Source of the DNA: Flammeovirgaceae bacterium UBA4465
GTDB lineage: Bacteria > Bacteroidota > Bacteroidia > Cytophagales > Cyclobacteriaceae
Assembly (NCBI GenBank): GCA_905182655.1
Contig: CAJJCN010000061.1
Coordinates: 1 to 34,893, forward strand
Direction of reading: 5' to 3'
DNA length: 34,893 nucleotides
Below the pieces are notes generated by a model. That model worked only from the letters and a program-made list of their open reading frames with translations. It was not told the DNA's origin and did not search any database. Within the stretch, counting starts at the first letter, position 1. Each line of letters starts with the position of its first letter. The position numbers and the translations under genes are program-made. Shown in pieces: positions 25,589 through 33,525 of this stretch.

Positions 25589-26738
25589 AATCGTCACTGA
25601 AAATACTTGGAGCTACTTCACGCAAATTATATTGACTTGCCATTACTTCTCCATAAGCACCTGCCGAACGAATGGCTAGCATATCACCTCTTTTAGTTTT
25701 GGGTAATGATAGGCCCCTCGCAAAAGCGTCTGATGTTTCACATATGGGTCCCACAACATCGTAAATATCTGAACCCTCTTGTGAAGAGAGATTTTCAATA
25801 AAATGAAATGAGCGATATAAGGCCGGTCTGATCAATTCAGTCATCCCTGCGTCAAGAATCATAAAACTGGTCCGCTCAGCTGGTTTAATATACAGCACAC
25901 GAGCAATCAAAGAACCACATTGAGCGACCAAAGATCTACCCAATTCAAAATGTAAGGTTTGATTTGGCAAGAGGACTAAATTCTTTTTAAAACAGTCAAA
26001 GTACCCCTTAAAATCAGCAATGGAATTTGTCTCAGGCTGATCATAATCGATACCTAAACCTCCTCCAACATTGATGTGAGGCAATTCAAATGAATGATCA
26101 AGCAACAGCCGTTGAACTTCATTGCACCGATCTACAAGTTCCTTGAATTTTGAAAGATCCATTATTTGAGAACCTATATGAAAGTGAATCCCTATAAACT
26201 CAGCATGCTCCAAAGATTTTATCAAAGGAATGGCCAAGTTGAGTTCTTCTAAGGTGATTCCAAATTTATTGTCGCGCTTACCTGTCGTAATATACTCATG
26301 GGTTCCTGCATCCACATTTGGATTAATCCGTAAGGCAAAACGGGTTTTTTTTCCTGTAACACCAGACAACTGCTCCAATACTTTCAACTCTTGTAGTGAT
26401 TCCACATTAAAAGCAAAAATCTCGTGTTCTAATCCCACATTAATTTCTTTGTCCGTCTTACCCACTCCAGCAAATAGGATATGATTGGGATCAAAACCTG
26501 TCTCAATCGCTCTATTTACCTCATTTCCACTGACGCAATCTGCTCCCAATCCAAAATTCAGCACTTCATTAAGAATACGTCGATTAGAATTGGCCTTGAA
26601 GGCATAGTGAATCTGGTAGGGGCCTTTACCTAAAGCTTCCTGAGCCGTTCTGATGGTCTTTTGAAGAAGTGCTATATCGTAATAATAAAATGGCGTTTCA
26701 ATAGATCGAAAATGATCTACATTAGTATAAATTGACAT
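25581..26738 (-). CDS. lysA: Diaminopimelate decarboxylase
   Basis: A 385-residue PLP enzyme that converts meso-diaminopimelate to L-lysine and CO2, the last step of lysine synthesis. Lys48 in HYAFKANSN binds PLP; HFHIGSQI, the phosphate-binding glycine loop NVGGGLGIDY, and the cysteine motif GPICETSDAFARG are as expected for LysA (fold III). The length is normal. The start codon overlaps the stop of the upstream TPR gene by one base (TAATG), and dapD lies further upstream on the same strand, so these genes form one operon. It overlaps nhaC by 8 bases at their 3' ends. Confidence 0.96.
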   Translation of the reverse strand: MSIYTNVDHFRSIETPFYYYDIALLQKTIRTAQEALGKGPYQIHYAFKANSNRRILNEVLNFGLGADCVSGNEVNRAIETGFDPNHILFAGVGKTDKEINVGLEHEIFAFNVESLQELKVLEQLSGVTGKKTRFALRINPNVDAGTHEYITTGKRDNKFGITLEELNLAIPLIKSLEHAEFIGIHFHIGSQIMDLSKFKELVDRCNEVQRLLLDHSFELPHINVGGGLGIDYDQPETNSIADFKGYFDCFKKNLVLLPNQTLHFELGRSLVAQCGSLIARVLYIKPAERTSFMILDAGMTELIRPALYRSFHFIENLSSQEGSDIYDVVGPICETSDAFARGLSLPKTKRGDMLAIRSAGAYGEVMASQYNLREVAPSIFSDDFK

Positions 26739-27322
26739 TAGCTACAATATTTTTTCTTAGCACTAGATGAACCCTCGACATTGAGGCGATTTGCATTACT
26801 GAAGTCTTCGCAGGCCGAATCAACCTTCTCCATAGAGATTTTTAAAGCTCCACGATAGTAAAAGGCATCCCCATAATCAGGATTTAACTTGATGGCCTTT
26901 CCATAAGACTTGAGTGCGTCTTCGAAATAACCCATTTGATGGGCTCCTTTGGCAAGCCAAAAATGAGATTGTGCGAAATCAGGACTCCACGCTATGGCCT
27001 TTTGCGCGGCTAATACAGATTGCTCAAAATCTCCTGATTCATATTTCACCTTAGCTATACTAGTTTGTGCTTTGATGTTTTTCTTGTCTAACTCAAGTAT
27101 TTTTTGAAAATCCATCAAGGCATTTTTGTATTGTCCAATTTCTTCAAAGCTTCTACCCCTATTGTAAAGCACAGCTATAGTTGGTCCATGTCCAGACAAA
27201 TAATCAGAATAAGCAACAATTGCCTCCTCATAAGCTCCTTGCTTAAAAAAATCATCCCCTTCCTTTGGTATCCCCTGACAACTCCAAACAAAAATCACTA
27301 GAGAAAAATAAATATATTTCAT
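26738..27322 (-). CDS. TPR repeat lipoprotein
   Basis: A 194-residue lipoprotein (leader MKYIYFSLVIFVWSC, lipobox WSC with Cys15). From about residue 22 to 185 it is built of about five tetratricopeptide repeats (for example AVLYNRGRSFEEIGQYKNAL and AKGAHQMGYFEDALKSYGKA), which mediate protein contacts. It is probably an envelope scaffold. It is the third gene of the dapD operon: 31 bases after the DUF3108 gene and sharing one base with the lysA start, so its translation may be coupled to lysine synthesis. No specific partner can be named. Confidence 0.87.
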   Translation of the reverse strand: MKYIYFSLVIFVWSCQGIPKEGDDFFKQGAYEEAIVAYSDYLSGHGPTIAVLYNRGRSFEEIGQYKNALMDFQKILELDKKNIKAQTSIAKVKYESGDFEQSVLAAQKAIAWSPDFAQSHFWLAKGAHQMGYFEDALKSYGKAIKLNPDYGDAFYYRGALKISMEKVDSACEDFSNANRLNVEGSSSAKKKYCS

Positions 27323-27353
27323 GTCTTAAATCCTACTTATTAAATATTGGAAC

Positions 27354-28151
27354 TTACTTATAATCTTTACCAAATTTGATATTTCTATAATCTACTAAGG
27401 CACAAGTGGCATGTCCAAAAAACATTTGCGCTTCGAGCTTCAACGGCAGTTGATCTTTGTCTGCAGAAATCCAAGCGGTAATGGGGGCTTCACCCTTGAA
27501 AATATCATTCTCAGGTAAAATGGGTTGCACCTTGTGTGCCATTCGCTTCCCAACCTTAGATTTTAGTAATTTCTTACCTTTATAGACCAGGCCAAAATCA
27601 TAAAAAATCTCATCATAAAAGGCCTTAAACCTGATGGTATCGCTTGGGTTTAATCCATTAAAATCTATATTTCTCAATTTAAGGTATCCACTCATTAAGT
27701 CATTCATCTCACCTTGATAATCAAAATACTGGGTTGGTTTTTTCTTTTCTTTTCTGACCTTATCTACCTTAATCCGATGTGCCTGTTTATCAAAATAAAC
27801 TTCATCTCGACGGGTATATCTCCCCTCCTCTATGTCCGAATAAGATGCTAAAGGCAGTAAATCTGACTTTTCTATGAAAGCCCCCCAAGTATCATCCACT
27901 CGGGTAAACAAACTCAGAAAACCCGCCGTTTGGCCTGATACCTCTACCTGATAACAGTCCTCATCATAAACCATCGTATCTAATACTTGTAGTGAGGCGG
28001 ATCCAACCGTAAACCAACCATAATTCAAATTGAATTTTAATTGCTCTCCTGAGATAAAATTATGGTCAGATGACAATTCTTGAATTGCTGTCTGGGCCAT
28101 ACTACAAGTACCCATGAGTCCTAAAAAAAGAATAATATGAATTCTCATCAA
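27354..28151 (-). CDS. DUF3108 domain-containing periplasmic protein
   Basis: A 265-residue secreted protein with a signal peptide (1-19, ending SMA-Q). The mature part opens EQLKFNLNYGWFTVGSASLQV, the mark of DUF3108, a beta-rich domain probably of lipocalin-like or barrel shape, with further strands up to CALVDYRNIKFGKDYK. It is common in Proteobacteria and Bacteroidota, and its function is unknown. It lies 54 bases after dapD and 31 before the TPR gene, all on one strand. Confidence 0.86.
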   Translation of the reverse strand: MMRIHIILFLGLMGTCSMAQTAIQELSSDHNFISGEQLKFNLNYGWFTVGSASLQVLDTMVYDEDCYQVEVSGQTAGFLSLFTRVDDTWGAFIEKSDLLPLASYSDIEEGRYTRRDEVYFDKQAHRIKVDKVRKEKKKPTQYFDYQGEMNDLMSGYLKLRNIDFNGLNPSDTIRFKAFYDEIFYDFGLVYKGKKLLKSKVGKRMAHKVQPILPENDIFKGEAPITAWISADKDQLPLKLEAQMFFGHATCALVDYRNIKFGKDYK

Positions 28152-28205
28152 CCTAAATAAATATTAACATCCCAATCAAAAACCTATGTCTCCTTCAAAG
28201 CTAAG

Positions 28206-29018
28206 TTAAACAGCAACGTTATTTTCTCTCAATGCCGCGTTTAGTGATGTTTTCTTGTCAGTACTCGCTTTTCTTTTACCAATGATCATCGCACAGGGTA
28301 CGTTAAATTCGCCTGCAGGGAATTTTTTTACATAAGAACCAGGTATCACTACAGACCGCTCAGGTACATAACCCTTGTGCTCTACAGGCTCACTACCCGT
28401 CACATCAATGATCTTGGAGCTGGCGGTCAGCACCACATTGGCTCCAAGCACCGCTTCTTTACCTACTCTAATCCCTTCTACTACAATACATCTAGAACCT
28501 ATGAAGGCATCATCTTCTATAATGACTGGTGCAGCTTGTACAGGCTCTAAGACCCCTCCAATACCTACCCCTCCGCTCAGGTGTACATTTTTACCTATTT
28601 GAGCACAACTTCCTACTGTCGCCCAGGTATCTACCATGGTACCTTCATCTACATAAGCCCCAATATTCACATAAGAAGGCATTAAAATACAACCCTTGCT
28701 GATGAATGATCCATATCTAGCCACCGCATGCGGCACGACCCGAACACCCAGCAAATCATATCCCGATTTCAATTTTATTTTATCATGAAATTGAAAAGGT
28801 CCCACTTCGATGAGTTGCATTTTCATTAAAGGGAAATATAAGATCACGGCCTTCTTAAGCCATTCATTTACTTGCCATCCACCGTTCACGGGCTCCGCAA
28901 TTCTTCGGCGTCCGATATCAAGATCATCCACCACCGTTTTGATAGCAAGAATAACCTCTTTCTCGTTTAGTAACGCCCTATCGACCCAAGCATTCTCTAT
29001 TAATTTCTCTAAATCCAT
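28206..29018 (-). CDS. dapD: Tetrahydrodipicolinate N-succinyltransferase
   Basis: A 270-residue enzyme of the succinylase route to diaminopimelate; it transfers succinate from succinyl-CoA to 2,3,4,5-tetrahydrodipicolinate. An N-terminal helical part (1-100) is followed by a left-handed beta-helix made of hexapeptide repeats (DTWATVGSCAQIGKNVHLSG, GVGIGGVLEP, IEDDAFIGSRCIVVEGIRVG), and the C-terminus is as usual. It supplies DAP for peptidoglycan and lysine, and heads a likely operon with DUF3108, TPR lipoprotein and lysA. The start ATG is preceded by AT-rich sequence without a clear ribosome site. CAAAATAA (29083-29090) might be its -7 box with one mismatch. Confidence 0.96.
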   Translation of the reverse strand: MDLEKLIENAWVDRALLNEKEVILAIKTVVDDLDIGRRRIAEPVNGGWQVNEWLKKAVILYFPLMKMQLIEVGPFQFHDKIKLKSGYDLLGVRVVPHAVARYGSFISKGCILMPSYVNIGAYVDEGTMVDTWATVGSCAQIGKNVHLSGGVGIGGVLEPVQAAPVIIEDDAFIGSRCIVVEGIRVGKEAVLGANVVLTASSKIIDVTGSEPVEHKGYVPERSVVIPGSYVKKFPAGEFNVPCAMIIGKRKASTDKKTSLNAALRENNVAV

Positions 29019-29145
29019 AAACGGTAATATTATTATTTTAACTTCTAAATATTAAAGTCTTTCATCTTAACCTACAAAAAGTCAAAATAATTCTGTCGCG
29101 AATCTAACCACCCTTTTTATTTTAGCAATGATTTGACCAATTAAT

Positions 29146-29160
29146 ATAGATTAAATCTAT
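29146..29160. promoter_or_regulatory. Second DtxR-like palindrome
   Basis: ATAGATT-A-AATCTAT is a 15-base inverted repeat with 7-base arms and one central base. Its half-site TAGATTA is the same as that of the palindrome before the DtxR-type gene. It lies 128 bases upstream of dapD and 339 before 29499, so it may be a further repressor site. Confidence 0.4.
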
Positions 29161-29458
29161 GAAATTAATGATTAATGAAGTTCATTTATTCTATATTTTG
29201 AAAAAATAATCAAATCAAAACTAATCCAAAACCCCTACCAAAATAGGAGCCATATTAAATAATCCATGCTTTTTTTGAAGCGCCTTTAACCTATTGAACG
29301 GCATTCTTTCACGCCTATATTTACTTTCATTGCCAGAGTTCTATTCATTTTACTATGCTTAAAACACTTCAATAAAAGCTAATCAATAACATTGAATACA
29401 ATATATAAATCATTGATAACTAAATAATTATGATTATAGTTTAACATCTACCTAAATT

Positions 29459-29482
29459 AATTTTTAGATTAATCTAAAAATT
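29459..29482. promoter_or_regulatory. 24-bp palindrome upstream of the iron operon, DtxR-type operator candidate
   Basis: Every base of 29459-29482 pairs with its mirror image; the core is TAGATTAATCTA with AAAAT/ATTTT flanks. It ends 4 bases before the -7 box at 29487, so a bound dimer would block RNA polymerase. The gene behind it encodes a DtxR-type repressor, making autoregulation by metal the natural reading. Confidence 0.65.
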
Positions 29483-29486
29483 TAAT

Positions 29487-29494
29487 TAGCTTTG
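29487..29494 (+). promoter_or_regulatory. -7 box of the iron operon, probable leaderless promoter
   Basis: TAGCTTTG matches TAnnTTTG exactly and ends 4 bases before the ATG at 29499, so transcription would start at the initiation codon. The -33 region lies within the palindrome and has no clear TTTG. Confidence 0.55.
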
Positions 29495-29498
29495 CCAT

Positions 29499-30170
29499 AT
29501 GGGAAATTCTCTCAGTCTCACTGAAGAAAACTATATTAAGGCCATTTTTCAAATAGGAACTACACCAGAGTCCAATGTCTCTACCAATGCTTTGGCCGAT
29601 AGTTTACAAACGAAGCCTGCCACGGTCAGCGACATGATCAAGAAGCTTTCTCACAAAAAATTAATTTTTTATGAGAAATATAAAGGAGTTGCCTTGTCTG
29701 CATCAGGCTCAAAAGAGGCTTTAAAAATCATAAGGAAACATAGATTATGGGAAGTTTTTTTGGTTAATCATTTAAATTTTAAATGGGATCAAGTGCATGA
29801 AATTGCTGAACAACTGGAACATATCAAGTCTTCCGAACTGGTCAATCGATTGGATGATTTTCTTGGGAATCCAACCATCGACCCACACGGGGATCCGATA
29901 CCCGATGCCAAGGGTCGAGTCCAGTTAGGCCCTTCGAAATTGTTATCGGAAATGACGTCTCATGAAAAAGGGATTATCGTTGGCGTGAAGAATGAAGACC
30001 CCCTTCTCTTACAGCATTTAGATAAAATAAATATCCGATTGGGATTACAAATTGAAGTAACAGAGGTAAATGATTTTGATCAATCCATGCAAGTGAATTT
30101 GCCCGATTTAGGTATTATTTTTCTTTCCGAAAAAATTACTTCTCAAATATTAATTGCCAAAAATTCATGA
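29499..30170 (+). CDS. DtxR/MntR-family metal-dependent transcriptional repressor
   Basis: A 223-residue regulator. A winged helix-turn-helix covers about 5-65 (SLTEENYIKAIFQI, then TNALADSLQTKPATVSDMIKKL). The dimerization and metal-binding domain carries residues aligned with DtxR: His81, Glu85 and His100 (ancillary site) and Glu104, Glu107 and His108 (primary site), though the DtxR Met10 position is Asn11. PTIDPHGDPIP is typical of the family, and an SH3-like C-terminal domain spans 150-223. It likely represses its own operon when Fe(II) or Mn(II) is plentiful. The stop overlaps the next gene by 4 bases (ATGA). The ATG at 29499 starts right after the promoter box. Confidence 0.92.
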   Translation: MGNSLSLTEENYIKAIFQIGTTPESNVSTNALADSLQTKPATVSDMIKKLSHKKLIFYEKYKGVALSASGSKEALKIIRKHRLWEVFLVNHLNFKWDQVHEIAEQLEHIKSSELVNRLDDFLGNPTIDPHGDPIPDAKGRVQLGPSKLLSEMTSHEKGIIVGVKNEDPLLLQHLDKINIRLGLQIEVTEVNDFDQSMQVNLPDLGIIFLSEKITSQILIAKNS

Positions 30171-31246
30171 GCCTGTTTTTAGAAATGAAACAATTATTTG
30201 CTGCAATGCCCCCCCTACTTAATCTAGGCTATGTGCTCTTAGTTTTTTCAATACTTTTGGTTGTGTTTATTCTCAAAAAATATCAATATTCACTGCGATG
30301 GTTGCTCCCTTTTAAAAACACAGAAAAATCTATCACGGAAGATTTACTCAAACAGCTCTATCACGTCGCCTCAAGTCGAAGGACGACGGACTTCAAGATG
30401 CTTTCAGGAGCCTTAAAAATACCGGAACGCAAAATATTGAAAATCGTTGAATCAATGACTCAAAATGGGCTGATCAAAATATCTGGCAGTCATATTACCC
30501 TGACAGAAACAGGAAGAAACTATGCTCTGAGCATTATAAGGATTCATAGATTATGGGAAAAGTATCTTTCAGAAAAAACCGGTTTTGACAAATCCCTCTG
30601 GCATGATCTAGCAGAGACCAAAGAGCATCAATTATCAAATGAAGAAGCTGAGCAGCTTTACGAAGAGCTAGGGAGGCCTCGATTTGATCCACATGGTGAT
30701 CCTATTCCTACTGCTTTAGGTGAAATGATTTCAGAGACGGGTACTTCGATTGCGGGAATTCCCAAAGATACGGTTGCGAAAATCATACACATTGAAGATG
30801 AGCCTAGATCGATATATCGGCAGATCATCAAAGAAAAATTACACATCGGTGCACATGTGAAAATACTCGCCTCTGAAAATCATCATGTCATTTTTGAGTC
30901 CGAAGGACACTCCATCCAATTGTCTACGGTCGTAGCTAGCAATATTCAAGTAGTGCCTTTAAGCTCACAAGAAGTATACGAAGAAGGCAAAGTGCGTCTT
31001 TCTAGTTTGATCGAAGGGGAACACGCAACGATTTTAGGTATTTCTACCGAATGTAGGGGTGCCAACCGGCGCAGGCTACTAGACCTAGGCTTCATCAAAG
31101 GCACTTTGCTCACCTTAGAGTACATGGGGCCTAACCAAAACCCAAGAGCTTATCGACTCCGAAATACTTTAATCGCCTTGAGAAATGATCAAGCTGATTT
31201 CATCCTGATTGAAAAAACCCAATATGACAGAACTGGAAGCTTGTGA
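30167..31246 (+). CDS. Membrane-anchored DtxR-like metal sensor fused to FeoA-like domains
   Basis: A 359-residue protein in a rare arrangement. One membrane span (about 16-37) is followed by a winged helix (about 55-115), a DtxR-type metal-binding helical domain (115-180, with His127, Glu131, His146, Glu150, Glu153, His154 and DPHGDPIP), an SH3-like domain (about 195-265) and a C-terminal FeoA domain (277-349, SLIEGEHATILGIS, RRRLLDLGF). FeoA is a small partner of the iron transporter FeoB, and FeoC is a winged helix; this protein could replace both while sensing metal at the membrane. The start ATG overlaps the repressor stop (ATGA), and its 3' end overlaps the GTPase gene by 23 bases. Confidence 0.85.
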   Translation: MSLFLEMKQLFAAMPPLLNLGYVLLVFSILLVVFILKKYQYSLRWLLPFKNTEKSITEDLLKQLYHVASSRRTTDFKMLSGALKIPERKILKIVESMTQNGLIKISGSHITLTETGRNYALSIIRIHRLWEKYLSEKTGFDKSLWHDLAETKEHQLSNEEAEQLYEELGRPRFDPHGDPIPTALGEMISETGTSIAGIPKDTVAKIIHIEDEPRSIYRQIIKEKLHIGAHVKILASENHHVIFESEGHSIQLSTVVASNIQVVPLSSQEVYEEGKVRLSSLIEGEHATILGISTECRGANRRRLLDLGFIKGTLLTLEYMGPNQNPRAYRLRNTLIALRNDQADFILIEKTQYDRTGSL

Positions 31247-31994
31247 TTCATGTGCGCTGAATAATTCAGCACAACTATTAAAACTGGGCATTAATGTAGA
31301 GAATGCTGACTATGTGATTGCCTTGGCTGGCAACCCCAATACAGGTAAAAGCACCGTCTTCAATGCCCTTACTGGCCTCAAGCAGCATACCGGCAATTGG
31401 CCTGGGAAAACCGTTACCCGCGCAGAAGGAGGCTATCGCTATCAGGATCATAAAATGAAGCTGATTGATCTGCCAGGAACCTATTCCTTATTATCTACTT
31501 CACAAGATGAAGAAATCGCAAGGAATTTCATCCTCTTTGGAAAACCCGATGTGACCATCATTGTTGTCGATGCTGCCAGAATAGAAAGAAATCTCAATTT
31601 AGTCTTACAAATACTCGAAATCACAGATCGCGCAGTGCTTTGCCTCAATCTTATGGATGAGGCGCTCCGACATCATATTGATATCGACGAACGAACCTTG
31701 GGCAAAGAACTGGGCATACCCGTCATTAAATGCAGTGCCATTAAGAAGCAAGGCATCCCAGAATTAATCAGTACGGTACATCAAGTAGCCACACGACAAA
31801 TCATCTGTAAACCTCACCGCATCAAAGGACTCTCAAAGCCTGCCCAAAAAATGGTTGAAAAGTTAGATCAAAAAATAAGAAAAAACTATCCAGGTCTACC
31901 TAACAGCAGATGGATTGCCATGCGACTCATGGATGCCGATGTCGATATTATTAAAGCACTTAAAAATGGCGATTTTGACCAAGTATTAACATGA
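31224..31994 (+). CDS. FeoB small GTPase domain protein (split FeoB, N-terminal half)
   Basis: A 256-residue soluble GTPase that corresponds to the N-terminal half of FeoB. It shows G1 GNPNTGKST (36-44), a G2 region with [11 protein letters not shown]3 DLPGTY (82-87), G4 NLMD (142-145) and a G5-like SAIKKQG. A short N-terminal extension holds a CxxC (Cys7, Cys10), not needed for GTP binding. I chose the ATG at 31224 over the TTG at 31209, since the latter lies further within the upstream gene. In FeoB this domain gates Fe(II) import and hydrolyses GTP. The coding sequence ends with an ATGA overlap onto the permease half in another frame, so it is probably a real split gene, not a simple truncation. 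Confidence 0.9.
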   Translation: MTELEACDSCALNNSAQLLKLGINVENADYVIALAGNPNTGKSTVFNALTGLKQHTGNWPGKTVTRAEGGYRYQDHKMKLIDLPGTYSLLSTSQDEEIARNFILFGKPDVTIIVVDAARIERNLNLVLQILEITDRAVLCLNLMDEALRHHIDIDERTLGKELGIPVIKCSAIKKQGIPELISTVHQVATRQIICKPHRIKGLSKPAQKMVEKLDQKIRKNYPGLPNSRWIAMRLMDADVDIIKALKNGDFDQVLT

Positions 31995-33406
31995 AAGAAG
32001 AAGATACACAAGACCTCTTGGATCTCGCCTCTGAGCTCAGGTGGGAAGTTGGGGAAAACTTCCACGATACTTTGGTCGAAGGCATTTATGCTGATGCTGC
32101 TCAGATTGCCCAAAAGACAGAAATTAAGCAAGGAGAACCCAATCCCTATAGTTTTGAAAGAAAATTAGATCAAGTACTTACCAGCAAAAAATACGGCTTC
32201 CCCATCATGATTCTGATCCTTTCGATCATTTTATGGCTGACGATTCAAGGAGCAAATTATCCATCTGGGCTACTGGCTAATTTCTTTTTGGAATTTCTTC
32301 ACCCCATACTAAAGACAGGGGCCACGCATATAGGTCTTCCTTGGTGGTTAGATGGTTTTCTCATCGACGGGGTATACTTGGCCTTGGGCTGGGTCATCTC
32401 CGTGATGCTACCTCCTATGGCCATCTTCTTTCCCATGTTTACCCTACTCGAAGATTTTGGCTATTTACCCAGAGTGGCTTTCAACCTCGATTCATTATTC
32501 AAAAAGTCTGGCGCACATGGCAAACAAGCCCTAACCATGAGTATGGGATGGGGTTGTAATGCGGCAGGCGTAGTCGCCACGCGCATCATTGACAGTCCAA
32601 GAGAACGACTCATTGCCATCATTACCAATAACTTTTCACTCTGCAATGGCCGATGGCCCACCCAAATATTGATCGCTACTATTTTTATCGGCGCCTTGGT
32701 ACCCGATGGTTTGTCATCCCTTTTGGCCAGCATTGCCGTCATTGGTGTCGCTCTTTTAGGTGTCGGATTTACCTTTTTATCCTCTTGGATGTTGTCAAAA
32801 ACCTTGTTAAAAGGAGAAGTATCTACTTTTGCCTTAGAATTACCTCCTTATCGTCCTCCAAACCTCTGGACCACCCTTTATACTTCTTTGATTGATCGAA
32901 CTTTAATCGTATTATGGCGGGCCATGGTCTTTGCGGCCCCTGCAGGTGCGGTCATTTGGTTGATTTCCAATATTTATGTGGGTGATTTAAGCTTGGCCAA
33001 CATTACCATTGATTGGATGGATGGTTTTGGGCTATTTTTTGGTTTGAATGGAGTCATCTTATTGGCCTATGTTGTGGCCATACCTGCCAATGAAATTGTC
33101 ATTCCCACCATTTTGATGCTTACCGTTGCCCACCTAAATCTTATAGGCGCAGGCGACGGCGTCATGTTTGAGTTAGAATCCACTACAGAAACGGCTGCCC
33201 TGCTGCGCGCGGGAGGTTGGACCCTGCTCACAGGCATTAATTTAATGCTCTTTAGTCTGCTCCATAATCCATGTAGTACAACTATTTATACCATCTATCA
33301 GGAAACTAAAAGCTGGAAATGGACCGTATTTGCCAGCATCATGCCCGTAGTTTTAGGCTTTTTGGTCACCTTTTTGGTCACACAAATTTGGCAAGTATTC
33401 CATTGA
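31991..33406 (+). CDS. FeoB permease domain protein (split FeoB, C-terminal half)
   Basis: A 471-residue integral membrane protein with about 9-10 spans. A soluble N-terminal region (about 1-65, up to [15 protein letters not shown]) matches the linker between the FeoB G domain and its first membrane span. The first Gate (nucleoside recognition) domain has [23 protein letters not shown] and SLCNGRWP, and the second has [10 protein letters not shown] and [14 protein letters not shown]. These cysteine and proline positions fit the Fe(II) pathway of FeoB; the usual Pro before the CNGR cysteine is Leu. With the GTPase gene before it, this would form a two-protein Fe(II) importer. Confidence 0.9.
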   Translation: MKEEDTQDLLDLASELRWEVGENFHDTLVEGIYADAAQIAQKTEIKQGEPNPYSFERKLDQVLTSKKYGFPIMILILSIILWLTIQGANYPSGLLANFFLEFLHPILKTGATHIGLPWWLDGFLIDGVYLALGWVISVMLPPMAIFFPMFTLLEDFGYLPRVAFNLDSLFKKSGAHGKQALTMSMGWGCNAAGVVATRIIDSPRERLIAIITNNFSLCNGRWPTQILIATIFIGALVPDGLSSLLASIAVIGVALLGVGFTFLSSWMLSKTLLKGEVSTFALELPPYRPPNLWTTLYTSLIDRTLIVLWRAMVFAAPAGAVIWLISNIYVGDLSLANITIDWMDGFGLFFGLNGVILLAYVVAIPANEIVIPTILMLTVAHLNLIGAGDGVMFELESTTETAALLRAGGWTLLTGINLMLFSLLHNPCSTTIYTIYQETKSWKWTVFASIMPVVLGFLVTFLVTQIWQVFH

Positions 33407-33508
33407 ATGATATCTTGAAAATCAAAAAGGACCTTTTCCCCCTGCTCAAAATATAAGCCAAAGCGGCTAACTTGCCTTGGTATTGAGCACAAAACACTAC
33501 ATATCATC

Positions 33509-33516
33509 TATCTTGC
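33509..33516 (+). promoter_or_regulatory. Possible -7 box of mnmE
   Basis: TATCTTGC resembles the common TATCTTTG box with one T missing, 9 bases before the mnmE start. A TTG at 33483-33485 lies 23 bases upstream as a possible -33 element. Confidence 0.28.
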
Positions 33517-33525
33517 ACCCATAAC

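Larger units (their letters stand above)
29019..29498. other. Divergent intergenic region between dapD and the iron operon
   Basis: 480 bases with no gene that I can support. It holds a TAGATT/AATCTA inverted repeat at 29146-29160 and the 24-bp palindrome at 29459-29482. The middle part (29200-29450) is AT-rich and shows no tRNA or known RNA fold. A CCTA-N6-TAGG pair lies near 29238-29251 but is too short to call. Confidence 0.4.

Noticed and set aside
31980-32000. FeoB halves as a frameshifted single gene
   Set aside because: The halves are in different frames, but the ATGA overlap, like that at 30167, and complete domain borders favour a natural split. A sequencing error cannot be fully excluded.
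33430-33442. AAAAG-GAC-CTTTT after the FeoB permease as a terminator
   Set aside because: The stem is only 5 bp, of mostly A-T pairs, and is followed by C rather than T residues.
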